Assembly (NCBI GenBank): GCA_020348765.1 | Contig: CP070753.1 | Coordinates: 2,757,447 to 2,775,424, forward strand | Direction of reading: 5' to 3' | Length of the DNA stretch: 17,978 bases | Source of the DNA: Burkholderiales bacterium | GTDB taxonomy: Bacteria > Pseudomonadota > Gammaproteobacteria > Burkholderiales > Burkholderiaceae_E | Shown: one piece after another, positions 1 to 7,378 of the stretch | How the letters are laid out: each line of letters begins with the position of its first letter | How positions within the stretch are numbered: position 1 is the first letter of the stretch | Program-made: the position numbers and the translations under genes | Notes under the pieces: model-generated | What the model was told of the DNA's origin: nothing | Database searches by the model: none | What the model saw: only the letters and a program-made list of their open reading frames with translations

Positions 1-1
1 C

Positions 2-490
2 GACCTGTTCGTCTCGATCCATGCCGATGCCTTCGTCAAGCCGACCGCGCGCGGCGCCTCGGTGTTCGCACTGTCCGAGCGCGGCGCGAGCAGCACCACC
101 GCACGCTGGCTGGCCGCGCGCGAGAACCGCTCGGACCTGATCGGCGGCGTCAACCTCGGATCGCGCAACCGGGAGGTGGCCGAAGTGCTGCTGCAGCTGT
201 CGACCCGGGCCCAGATCGAATCGAGCCTGAACCTGGGCCGTGCCGTGCTGAACGAGCTTGGATCGGTCGGAAGGCTGCACAAGATCTCGGTCGAACAGGC
301 CGGCTTCGCGGTGCTGAAGGCGCCCGACATCCCGTCGATCCTGGTCGAGACCGCCTTCATCAGCAACCCGCACGAGGAACGCAAGCTGCGTGACGCCCGC
401 TACCAGGCGCGCATCGCCGAGGCGATCCTGCGTGGCATCCGGCGCTTCCTGAAGGCGCACCCGCCCAGCTCCGTTCGGCGCGCGGTCTGA
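2..490 (+). CDS. N-acetylmuramoyl-L-alanine amidase, C-terminal part (Amidase_3, AmiC-like)
   Basis: This is the 3' portion of a zinc amidase that cleaves the amide bond between muramic acid and the stem peptide of peptidoglycan, helping daughter-cell separation. The frame is open from the window edge and starts DLFVSIHADAF, in which the His of SIHAD is a zinc ligand of the Amidase_3 fold. Near the end, SILVETAFISNPHEE carries the conserved catalytic Glu. About 162 residues remain; the zinc-binding first half and any signal peptide or AMIN domain lie upstream of the window. It precedes mutL by 93 bp, as in many Burkholderiales, where this gene is usually called amiC. That symbol is not assigned because the N-terminus is missing. 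The 5' truncation is only the window boundary. Confidence 0.93.
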   Translation, partial: DLFVSIHADAFVKPTARGASVFALSERGASSTTARWLAARENRSDLIGGVNLGSRNREVAEVLLQLSTRAQIESSLNLGRAVLNELGSVGRLHKISVEQAGFAVLKAPDIPSILVETAFISNPHEERKLRDARYQARIAEAILRGIRRFLKAHPPSSVRRAV

Positions 491-571
491 GCGAAGCGGC
501 CGGCGTCGGGGCCCGCGCTGCGACCAGGCCGCGAGCAGGTCGCAAACCGGGCTGCGGCCAAGGCCGCCCCC

Positions 572-577
572 TATAAT
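572..577 (+). promoter_or_regulatory. Candidate -10 element (TATAAT) for mutL
   Basis: A perfect TATAAT ends 6 bases before the mutL ATG. If it is used, transcription would start at the A of the ATG (position 584), giving a leaderless mRNA. No convincing TTGACA-like -35 is visible at 16-18 bp spacing. A GCGGCC-AA-GGCCGC inverted repeat (554-567) lies just upstream. Seen in sequence; the function is inferred. Confidence 0.5.
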
Positions 578-583
578 CGGCCG

Positions 584-2551
584 ATGGCCGCGAGCACAGA
601 AGCCGAACGCGCGAACGGGCCGGTGTCGTCCGCTCCCGGGCCGGACGGTCTCGACCGCGACGCCGCGGTCGCGCGACCGATCCGGCGCCTGCCCGAGACG
701 CTGATCAGCCAGATCGCAGCCGGCGAGGTGGTCGAACGTCCGGCGTCGGTCGTCAAGGAACTGATCGAGAATGCGCTCGATGCCGGCAGTGCGCGCATCG
801 AGGTGCGGATCGAGCACGGCGGCACGCGACGCGTGCTGGTCGCCGACGACGGCAGCGGCATCGCGCCGTCCGAGCTCGCGCTGGCGCTCGAGCGGCATGC
901 CACCAGCAAGATCGCCAGCCTGCAGGAGCTCGAGGCCGTGCTCTCGAAGGGCTTCCGGGGCGAAGCACTGGCCGCGATCGCCTCGGTGGCCAGGGTCCGG
1001 ATCCTCAGCCGCCTGGCCGGCGCTGCGCATGCGATGCGCATCGACAGCGCCGGCGGCAGCCTGGAGCCGGCCGCCGGCGAGCGGGGCACCTCGGTCGAGG
1101 TGCTGGACCTGTTCTCGAGCACGCCGGCGCGGCGCAAGTTCCTGAAGACCGAGCCGACCGAAGCGGCGCACTGCGCGGACGCGTTCCGACGCGTCGCGCT
1201 GGCGCATCCCGAGGTGGCCTTCTCGCTGTACAGCAACGGCAGGCTGCTCGAGCGCTGGCCGCAGCAGTCATGGCAGGGACGCGCGCTGCAGGCCCTGGGC
1301 GACGAAGTCGCCGCGGCCCACTGCGTGCTCGACCTGCAGCTGGCCGACCTGCGGTTGCGCGGGCTGATCGGGCTGCCGACCGCGAGCCGCAGCCGGGCCG
1401 ACCGGCAGTTCCTCTACGTGAACGGACGCGCGGTCAGGGACCGGCTGCTCGCGCACGCGGCCCGCCAGGCCTACGGCGACGTGCTGCACGGCGACCGGCA
1501 CCCGGCTTACGTGCTGTTCCTGGAGCTGCCACCGCGCGCGGTCGATGTCAACGTGCATCCGGCCAAGAGCGAGGTGCGGTTCCGCGAGGCCCAGGCGATG
1601 CACCGGCTCGTGTTCCAGGCGCTCGGCGAGGCGCTCAGGACCGGCGCCGGGCAGGCGCCCGCACCCAGGGTCGCAGTGCTCGACGCGAGCGCGCGACCGT
1701 CCGGGACGCCGCCGGCACAGGGCCGGTTCGCGCTGTACCCGCATGCACCGATGCAGGCGCCGCCGCGGGTGGCCGAGGCGATGGGAGTGCAGGCACCGGA
1801 CCGGGTCACGCCCGGCGCTGCCGAGCACGGAGCGGGTCTCGGCCAGGGGCCGCAATCGGACCGCTTCGGCGCGCGCCTCGGGTGGCCGCCGACCGCTGCG
1901 GCCGACGGCGAGGCGCCCGCGGCGCAGCCGCTGGACGCGCACCGGACCGCGGCCGACGAGCCGGACCTGCCGCCGCTGGGCTATGCGATCGGGCAGCTGC
2001 ACGGCCTGTACATCCTGGCCGAGAACGCTTGTGGCCTGGTGCTGGTCGACATGCATGCCGCGCACGAGCGGGTCGTGTACGAGAAACTCAAGGCCGCGCA
2101 CGCGGCGCACGCGGTCGCCACGCAGCCGCTGCTGATCGCGGCCACCTTCAGGGCCGACCCGCTCGATGTCGCGATCGCAGCCGAGCATGCCGGCACGATC
2201 GCCGCGCTGGGGCTCGACCTCGAACCGCTCGGGCCGTCGAGCCTCGCGGTGCGGGCCGTGCCGGCGCTGCTCGCGCGCGCGGACCCGGTGCGGCTGGCCC
2301 AGGCGCTGCTGGCCGAGCTGCGCGAGGCCGGATCGGCGCGCGCGGTCGCGGCCCGCATCGACGGCATCCTGGCCTCGATGGCCTGCCATGCCGCGGTTCG
2401 GGCTCACCGGCGACTGAGCCTCGAGGAGATGAACGCGCTGTTGCGCGACATGGAGCGGACCGCCGGCGCCGACCAGTGCAACCACGGTCGCCCGACCTGG
2501 ACCCAGGTCAGCCTCGGGGACCTCGACCGCCGGTTCATGCGCGGACGCTGA
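584..2551 (+). CDS. mutL: DNA mismatch repair protein MutL, endonuclease-type
   Basis: MutL couples mismatch recognition by MutS to strand incision. The N-terminal GHKL ATPase domain is clear: QIAAGEVVERPASVVKEL (catalytic Glu59), ENALDAG, DDGSGI and the GFRGEAL lid. A poorly conserved, Pro/Ala-rich linker runs from about residue 370 to 460. The C-terminal dimerisation domain contains DMHAAHERVVYE (D489, H491, E495, E500), ACHAAVRAH (from 600) and CNHGRP (632-637). These match the metal-binding motifs of MutL nucleases, with Met in place of the usual Gln in DQHA. MutL of this kind typically occurs in bacteria lacking MutH. At 655 aa the length is normal, but the first 30 residues extend beyond the usual start and are low complexity. 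The ATG at 584 is kept because no better start lies nearer the conserved region. miaA begins 3 bp after the stop. Confidence 0.97.
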   Translation: MAASTEAERANGPVSSAPGPDGLDRDAAVARPIRRLPETLISQIAAGEVVERPASVVKELIENALDAGSARIEVRIEHGGTRRVLVADDGSGIAPSELALALERHATSKIASLQELEAVLSKGFRGEALAAIASVARVRILSRLAGAAHAMRIDSAGGSLEPAAGERGTSVEVLDLFSSTPARRKFLKTEPTEAAHCADAFRRVALAHPEVAFSLYSNGRLLERWPQQSWQGRALQALGDEVAAAHCVLDLQLADLRLRGLIGLPTASRSRADRQFLYVNGRAVRDRLLAHAARQAYGDVLHGDRHPAYVLFLELPPRAVDVNVHPAKSEVRFREAQAMHRLVFQALGEALRTGAGQAPAPRVAVLDASARPSGTPPAQGRFALYPHAPMQAPPRVAEAMGVQAPDRVTPGAAEHGAGLGQGPQSDRFGARLGWPPTAAADGEAPAAQPLDAHRTAADEPDLPPLGYAIGQLHGLYILAENACGLVLVDMHAAHERVVYEKLKAAHAAHAVATQPLLIAATFRADPLDVAIAAEHAGTIAALGLDLEPLGPSSLAVRAVPALLARADPVRLAQALLAELREAGSARAVAARIDGILASMACHAAVRAHRRLSLEEMNALLRDMERTAGADQCNHGRPTWTQVSLGDLDRRFMRGR

Positions 2552-2554
2552 TCG

Positions 2555-3598
2555 ATGCCGCCGGCAATCGGCCCATCGGCAATCGGCCCATCGGCAATCG
2601 GCCCATCGGCAATCGGGCCATCGGCCGAGGCCTCGCGTGCCGCGGACACGGGCGCGGTGCTCGCGCTGCTGCTCGGCCCGACCGCGTCCGGAAAGAGCGC
2701 GATCGCGCTCGAGCTGGGCGGGCAGCTGCCGCTCGAGATCGTCAGCGTCGACTCGGCACAGGTGTATCGCGGCATGGACATCGGCACGGCCAAGCCGAGT
2801 GCGACCGAACGCGCCCAGCTTGCGCATCACCTGATCGACATCGTCGATCCGGCCAAGCCCTATTCGGCGGCACGCTTCGTCCGGGACGCACGCGCGGCAA
2901 TGGCAAAAATCGCCGCCTGCGGCCGGCTCGCGCTTCCGGTCGGCGGCACGATGCTGTACGCCAGGGCCCTGACCGAAGGCCTGGACCGGCTGCCCGCGGC
3001 GGACGCGGCGCTGCGCGCCCGGCTCGAGGCCGAGGCCCGCGAGCACGGCTGGCCGGCGCTGCACCGGCGGCTGGCCGATCTCGACCCCGACACCGCCGCC
3101 CGGCTGGCGCCGAACGACGCGCAGCGCATCCAGCGCGCACTCGAGGTGCACGCGCTGACCGGCGAGCCGATGTCGCGGCTGCTCGGGGCCCGCGGCCCGG
3201 GCCGCGCCGAGCCGCGCTTCTGCGTGATCGCGCTCGAGCCCAGCGATCGGTCGGCACTGCATGCGCGCATCGCGCGCCGCTTCGACGCGATGCTCGCCGC
3301 GGGCCTGGTCGACGAGGTCGCCGCGCTGCGCGCGCGCGGCGACCTGCACCCGGGGCTGCCCTCGATGCGCTGCGTCGGATACCGCCAGTGCTGGGACTAC
3401 CTGGACGGCCGCATCGATCGCGACGCGCTGCGCGAACGTGGCATCGCGGCCACTCGCCAGCTGGCCAAGCGGCAGCTGACCTGGCTGCGTGCCATGCCCG
3501 AGCGCCATGTCGTCGACTGCCTGGCGAGCAGCGCCGCGCGCCAGGTGCTGGAGCTGATCGAGCGCTGCGCCGCCGGCGATCTGCCCGGCTCCGACTGA
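2555..3598 (+). CDS. miaA: tRNA dimethylallyltransferase MiaA
   Basis: MiaA transfers a dimethylallyl group from DMAPP to N6 of A37 in tRNAs reading UNN codons. The P-loop GPTASGKS lies at residues 41-48, followed by [20 protein letters not shown] (the catalytic/substrate Asp and the tRNA contact region), [21 protein letters not shown] and the C-terminal [12 protein letters not shown]. All landmarks are in order. The oddity is the N-terminus: the P-loop normally starts about 10 residues in, but here some 34 extra residues precede it, including four PSAIG-type pentapeptides encoded by a 15-bp tandem repeat. An in-frame GTG at 2657 (Val35) would give a normal-length protein but has no clear Shine-Dalgarno. 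The ATG at 2555 is 3 bp past the mutL stop and suits translational coupling. The function is secure; the start is uncertain. Confidence 0.96.
   Translation: MPPAIGPSAIGPSAIGPSAIGPSAEASRAADTGAVLALLLGPTASGKSAIALELGGQLPLEIVSVDSAQVYRGMDIGTAKPSATERAQLAHHLIDIVDPAKPYSAARFVRDARAAMAKIAACGRLALPVGGTMLYARALTEGLDRLPAADAALRARLEAEAREHGWPALHRRLADLDPDTAARLAPNDAQRIQRALEVHALTGEPMSRLLGARGPGRAEPRFCVIALEPSDRSALHARIARRFDAMLAAGLVDEVAALRARGDLHPGLPSMRCVGYRQCWDYLDGRIDRDALRERGIAATRQLAKRQLTWLRAMPERHVVDCLASSAARQVLELIERCAAGDLPGSD
2563..2622 (+). repeat. 15-bp tandem repeat, 4 copies, in the miaA 5' end
   Basis: The unit GGCAATCGGCCCATC is repeated head to tail: 2563-2577, 2578-2592, 2593-2607 and 2608-2622. The first three copies are identical and the fourth has one C-to-G change. 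In the miaA frame each unit encodes a PSAIG-type pentapeptide. The unit length is a multiple of three, so gain or loss of copies would not break the frame. Confidence 0.97.
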
Positions 3599-3635
3599 GC
3601 GACATCGGCACGATCGACGACGCCACGATCCGACC

Positions 3636-4385
3636 ATGGAACTTCAGCTCGGTGAACTGGCGCCCCCGGTGCTCCTGGTCGCGATGGCCGCCGCACTGGT
3701 CGGCTTCACCGCCTTCGGGCTGGTCGGCTTCGGTTCGACCGGGTTCTTCGTGCCGATCCTGGTGCACTTCGTGCCGCTGAAGACCGCGGTCCCGGCGGCG
3801 CTGCTGCTCGACCTCGTGGCCACGCAACTGCTGCGCACGCGCAACCTGGCCGAGGCCGACCGCGGCGAGTTGCGCATCCTGCTGCCCTTCGTGCTGATCG
3901 GCGCGGCGATCGGGCTGACGGCGCTGGTGCGCATGCCGCGCGAAGCGGCGCTGCTCGCGCTGTCGCTGTTCGTGCTGTTCTACGGCGGCTGGCTGCTGGT
4001 CAATCCCCGCATTCGGGCCGCGATACCGCGCCCGTGGGCGATCCCGTTCGGCACGGCCGGCGGCTTCTTCGCCGCGCTGTTCGGCTTCGGGGGGCCGATG
4101 TACTCGATCTACTATGCGCGCCGCATCGCGGACAAGACCGTGCTGCGGGCCACGATCACGACCACGCTGATGGTCAACGTGCTGATGCGTGGCGCGGTGA
4201 TGCTGTTCGCCGGCCTGCTGCTCGAGCCGGCCGTGCTGTTTCTGGCCGCAGCCGGTCTGCCTTCGATGTGGATCGGGCTGCGCCTCGGCCGGCGCCTTCA
4301 CGAACGCCTGAACGACGACCAGGCGCGACGCGTGATCGGCCTGCTGCTGCTCGTCTCGGGCGCGGCGCTGCTGGCCCGGGCCTGA
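3636..4385 (+). CDS. Sulfite exporter TauE/SafE (TSUP) family membrane permease
   Basis: This is a 249-residue, highly hydrophobic protein with about eight predicted membrane segments and two homologous halves. Each half carries a TSUP-type glycine-rich motif: [14 protein letters not shown] near residue 28 and [16 protein letters not shown] near residue 143. TSUP proteins move sulfite, sulfoacetate, sulfate, thiosulfate or other organic anions, and substrate cannot be read from sequence. The gene starts 37 bp after miaA on the same strand and is convergent with the sulfatase island. Its 3' end abuts the remains of a GMC oxidoreductase. A role in exporting the sulfur product of the neighbouring sulfatases is attractive but unproven, because it shares neither strand nor promoter with them. 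No clear Shine-Dalgarno precedes the ATG. Confidence 0.88.
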   Translation: MELQLGELAPPVLLVAMAAALVGFTAFGLVGFGSTGFFVPILVHFVPLKTAVPAALLLDLVATQLLRTRNLAEADRGELRILLPFVLIGAAIGLTALVRMPREAALLALSLFVLFYGGWLLVNPRIRAAIPRPWAIPFGTAGGFFAALFGFGGPMYSIYYARRIADKTVLRATITTTLMVNVLMRGAVMLFAGLLLEPAVLFLAAAGLPSMWIGLRLGRRLHERLNDDQARRVIGLLLLVSGAALLARA

Positions 4386-4431
4386 GCGTCGCGGTCGGCG
4401 CTCGAGCGCCGCCCTGCCTGGGCAAGCACGA

Positions 4432-5502
4432 GCGCGGCCCCTTCTCGCCGATCACGGTCGCCGCGGCATTCGCGTTGGCCGAGGTCACCGCGGGCATCAC
4501 CAGCGCCTCGACGATCCGCAGCCGTTCGGCGCCACGAACGCGCAACTGCGGGTCCACGACCGAGCGCGCATCGTTGCCCATCCGGCAGGTGCCGGCCGGG
4601 TGGAACACGGTGCTGCCGATCCGGCGCGCCCGCTCGAGCGACTGCGCGTCATCGGCCGCCGAGCGCGTGCACGTTACATGCCGTGCCGCCGACCTGGCCG
4701 GCGCCCACCGTCAGCGGCCCCGAGCGCCCGAACAGCCACCGCGCGCCCATCGCAGCGAGCTTGACCGGGTGGCGCACCGCGACGTTCGTTGACCCTGGCC
4801 GGCGCAGTCGAACGATCGTGCGCAGCTGGCAGTGGTCCTGCAGGTTTGCTCCGACCCCTGGCGCGTGCACGTCGACGTCGATGCCGTGTTCGGACGGCAA
4901 GGCCGCAGGGCCGACTCCGGAGAACCGCAACAGCTGGGGCGACTGGATCGCTCCCGCCGACAGGATGCCCTCGCGCGCCGCGCCAGCCCGGCGGCGCTCG
5001 CCGACTTGCAGCCACCCGAGGCCGGTCGCAACGCCTCGCTCGATCACGGCACGCGTGACCTGCGCACGCGGCGCCAGCGACAGGTTCGGGCGCGAGCGCA
5101 CCGGGTGCAGGAACGCCGTGGCCGCGCTCGAACGCCAGCCGTTGCGGATGTTCAGCTGGCAGGCGCCGACGCCGTACGTGCTCGCGGCGTTGGAGTCGGC
5201 ACGCGGCGGCTGGCCGAACTGCGGCGCCGCCTCGACCCGGGCCTCGCAGGCCGGTTCTTCGTTTCGCGGATCGGAGACGGCGAGCTCGCCACCGCCGCCG
5301 CGATACCGCCGCGATATTCCGACGCGCCGCGCTCATAGGCCTCGATGCGCCTGCAATCAGGCAGCACCGACTGGAAATCCCTGCCCTGTGCGCGGAGCCG
5401 TGCCCAATCGTCGAAATCCGCATGCTGGCCGCGGATGAAGATCAACCCGTTGATCGAAGACGAGCCGCCGACGATGACGAAATCGTACTCGCGCGCCTTC
5501 AA
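4432..5502 (-). pseudogene. Degraded GMC-family oxidoreductase (FAD alcohol/choline dehydrogenase type)
   Basis: Three pieces of a GMC flavoprotein lie in the correct order but in alternating frames. Piece 1 (about 5502-5305) reads KAREYDFVIVGG and jumps straight to SSSINGLIFIRGQ, so the GxGxxG FAD-binding stretch and some 70-80 residues are gone. Piece 2 (about 5300-4650), in a shifted frame, contains LAVSDPRNEEPACEA, ACQLNIRNGWRSSAAT, ILSAGAIQSPQLL and GVGANLQDHCQLRT, and stops at TGA 4651-4649. Piece 3 (about 4630-4432) carries [20 protein letters not shown] and ATVIGEKG, the family's C-terminal active-site region. It has no stop of its own and runs on into TSUP antisense. An intact member has about 530-560 codons; roughly 1.07 kb remains. 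Choline dehydrogenase BetA is a GMC enzyme, but the remnant looks like a generic member and no substrate can be assigned. It is almost certainly non-functional. Confidence 0.9.
5294..5315 (-). repeat. 11-bp direct duplication at the GMC frameshift
   Basis: Positions 5294-5304 and 5305-5315 are near-identical 11-mers on the + strand (GCCGCCGCGAT and ACCGCCGCGAT). Removing one copy restores the expected reading EYRGGGGELAVSDP across the two GMC frames. This suggests that an 11-bp tandem duplication caused the frameshift. The repeat is seen directly; its causal role is inferred. Confidence 0.7.
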
Positions 5503-5595
5503 TGCGCCGTGCCCGGTGCGGGGACCGCGGAGACTGCCGCGACCGCAGGGACGGCTAGACCCGCCAGCGCGCCCTGGGCCGGTGCACACGCGAGG
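5503..5595. other. Spacer between choline-sulfatase-like gene and GMC remnant
   Basis: This 93-bp stretch holds no supportable gene. The TTG at 5502-5500 occupies the position where a GMC enzyme would begin (its reading is KAREYDF) and may be a mutated ATG. No Shine-Dalgarno precedes it, and no terminator hairpin with a T tract follows the sulfatase stop. Confidence 0.5.
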
Positions 5596-7194
5596 CTAGT
5601 CACTGTTGACTTGGCCCATGTCGATTCGCATTTCCGGGTCGCGCGGGTGATGCGGCTTGACCTCCTCGACATACGGAAAGCGCTGGCGCGACTTCGTGGC
5701 CGTCGTGTTCGGATCGACCGCACCGCGCACGTAACGCCGCGCGGCGTCGACGCTGGGCTGGTAGTCCCACGCGGTCGGACGCCCCTTGAGCAGTGCCTCG
5801 TTCGCGAACAGCCGCCTGCGCTGGGACTGGCGGACTTCGCGTTCGATGCGATCGTAGTCCCAGCGGCGATCGATCTCGGCACGCATCTGCGCCTCGGTTT
5901 GCGCATGCTCCGGGCGGCCGGCGAGGTTCTTCAGTTCGTTCGGGTCCGCATCCAGGTCGAACAGCATCGGCGGATCGTGGCGGCAGTGCACGTACTTGAA
6001 GCCGTTACGCCGCAGGATGATCGCAGGCGCGTACACGCTCTCGCCGAGGAACTCGATCATCACGTCGTCGTCACGTCCGCTGTTGTCGCCATGAAGCATC
6101 GCTGCAAGGCTGACGCCGTCGAGCGGGTCGATCGGCTCGATCGGCTTGCCGTCGGCGACCAGGTCGTTGAAGGTCGGCAACAGGTCCATCAGCGAGACGC
6201 CCTTGTTCTCCACGTAGCCGGCCTTCACCCCGGGGCCGCTCGCGATCATCGGCACGCGAACCGACCACTCGAACGGCTGGAACTTGAACCAGGCACCACG
6301 CTCGCCGAGCATCTCCCCGTGATCCGAGACGACGAACACGTAGGTGTTGTCCGCGAATCCGGATGCATCCAAGGCCTTCAGCAGCCGGCCAGCCAGCGAG
6401 TCGAAGTACGAGGTCATCGCGTAGTACGCATGACGCGCAGTTCGGATGTTCTCCTCGCTGATGTCATGCTCGTCGACCCGGATCGTGTACGCGTAGCGCC
6501 GCGACCAGGGATCCCGCTCGTCGATCGGAATGAACGGCACCGACGGCAGGTCGATCGCATCGTGATCGTACAGATCCCAGAACGGCCGCGTGGTCACGAA
6601 CGGGTTGTGCGGATGCGTGAACGACGCCCAGAGCATGAACGGGCGCCGGTCGGCATCGCGCGCATAGTCGTACAGCCGCTGCTCGGCGTGGTAGCAGACC
6701 TCCTCGTCATAGTCGATCTGCAGGTTGCGCTCGCACAGTCCTGCCTCGACGATCGATCGCAGGCTCATCCGCGACGGTGCGTACGGCTGACGGGTCTGCG
6801 ACCAGTCCGCGGTCCAGCCGAAGTCCGACGGATAGATGTCGGTCGTCAGCCGTTCCTCGAAGCCGTGCAGCTGTTCGGCGCCGGTGAAGTGCATCTTGCC
6901 CGACAGGCAGGTCCGATAACCCTGATGGCGCAGGTAGTGAGCGAGGGTCAGCGTCGACGACGGGAAGTCGCCGGCGTTGTCATAGCAGCCCACCGCCGAC
7001 GAGAGCCGCCCCGTCAGCATCGCGCCGCGCGACGGTCCACACACCGGGTTGTTGCAGTAGCCGTTCAGGAACGTGACGCCGCGTTCGGCGAGTGCGCTCA
7101 GGGTCGGTGTCTTCACCAGCGGGTGTCCGTACATCGGCAGCGCTTTCGCTGTGAGCTGGTCGGCCTGGATGACGAGGATGTTCGGACGTCTCAT
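5596..7194 (-). CDS. Choline-sulfatase-like type I sulfatase (BetC family)
   Basis: This 532-residue type I sulfatase hydrolyses a sulfate ester; the closest recognised relative is choline-sulfatase BetC, which converts choline-O-sulfate to choline and sulfate. Visible landmarks are PNILVIQADQ (metal ligand Asp12), the formylglycine signature CGPSR (Cys52-Arg56), LSGKMHFTG (Lys100, His102), SFTHPHNPF and VVSDHGEMLGERG. BetC-like sections are GFEERLTTDIYPSDFGW and a C-terminal tail (VRQSQRRRLFANEAL, then AWDYQP) resembling the choline-sulfatase C-terminal domain. No signal peptide is present, so the enzyme is cytoplasmic. The ATG at 7194 is chosen over an upstream GTG at 7230 because GGAGAC lies 10 bases before it and MRRPNIL matches the family start. 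Cys-to-formylglycine maturation needs FGE or anSME, neither of which is in this window. Substrate is likely but not certainly choline-O-sulfate, so no symbol is assigned. Confidence 0.88.
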   Translation of the reverse strand: MRRPNILVIQADQLTAKALPMYGHPLVKTPTLSALAERGVTFLNGYCNNPVCGPSRGAMLTGRLSSAVGCYDNAGDFPSSTLTLAHYLRHQGYRTCLSGKMHFTGAEQLHGFEERLTTDIYPSDFGWTADWSQTRQPYAPSRMSLRSIVEAGLCERNLQIDYDEEVCYHAEQRLYDYARDADRRPFMLWASFTHPHNPFVTTRPFWDLYDHDAIDLPSVPFIPIDERDPWSRRYAYTIRVDEHDISEENIRTARHAYYAMTSYFDSLAGRLLKALDASGFADNTYVFVVSDHGEMLGERGAWFKFQPFEWSVRVPMIASGPGVKAGYVENKGVSLMDLLPTFNDLVADGKPIEPIDPLDGVSLAAMLHGDNSGRDDDVMIEFLGESVYAPAIILRRNGFKYVHCRHDPPMLFDLDADPNELKNLAGRPEHAQTEAQMRAEIDRRWDYDRIEREVRQSQRRRLFANEALLKGRPTAWDYQPSVDAARRYVRGAVDPNTTATKSRQRFPYVEEVKPHHPRDPEMRIDMGQVNSD

Positions 7195-7349
7195 GCGGTT
7201 TCGGTCTCCGTGTTCACAATTCGGCTTCACGCCCGGTTCGAGCCGCGGCGGCTCTCTCCAGGCCGGTTCACTTCGGTGCGCTCGCCTGGTGCGCTCACTT
7301 CAGCGCGCTCGCCTGGGTGCGCTCACTTCAGCGCGCTCGCCTGGTGCGC
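7195..7349 (-). other. Intergenic spacer between the two sulfatase genes
   Basis: The 155-bp gap contains the downstream copies of the 27/28-bp tandem repeat (7269-7378), then about 74 bp leading to the start of the BetC-like gene. The sequence GGAGAC, about 10 bases before the ATG, is a plausible ribosome-binding site. No clear promoter or factor-independent terminator is visible. Confidence 0.6.
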
Positions 7350-7378
7350 TCACTTCAGCGCGCTCATCTGGGCACGCC
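7269..7378. repeat. 27/28-bp tandem repeat, about 4 copies, crossing the sulfatase 2 stop
   Basis: The + strand unit CACTTCAGCGCGCTCGCCTG followed by GTGCGCT occurs at 7269-7295 (27 bp, two changes), 7296-7323 (28 bp, one extra G) and 7324-7350 (27 bp). A fourth, diverged copy spans 7351-7378. The stop codon of sulfatase 2 (7352-7350, minus strand) falls at the junction between the third and fourth copies, so the gene's last codons are repeat-derived. Confidence 0.95.

Noticed and set aside
519..544. Inverted repeat TGCGACC...GGTCGCA after the amidase as a terminator
   Set aside because: The stem is only 7 bp with a 12-base loop and no T tract; too weak to call.
1268..3637. 789-residue open frame antisense to mutL and miaA
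   Set aside because: It has no recognisable domain, has Arg/Gln/Ala-rich composition and lies fully opposite two unmistakable genes; it reflects the scarcity of stop codons at this GC content.
4174..4608. 144-residue minus-strand frame beginning [10 protein letters not shown]
   Set aside because: It is not a small gene; its first half is the GMC C-terminus and its second half is antisense to TSUP because the GMC stop has been lost.
7195..7230. Upstream GTG start (7230) for the BetC-like sulfatase
   Set aside because: The 12 extra residues (KPNCEHGDRNR) do not resemble a sulfatase start or signal peptide, and the GGAGAC site fits the ATG at 7194.
7269..7378. Possible CRISPR array at the 27/28-bp repeats
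   Set aside because: Units are directly adjacent with no spacers and there are no cas genes; it is a simple tandem repeat.
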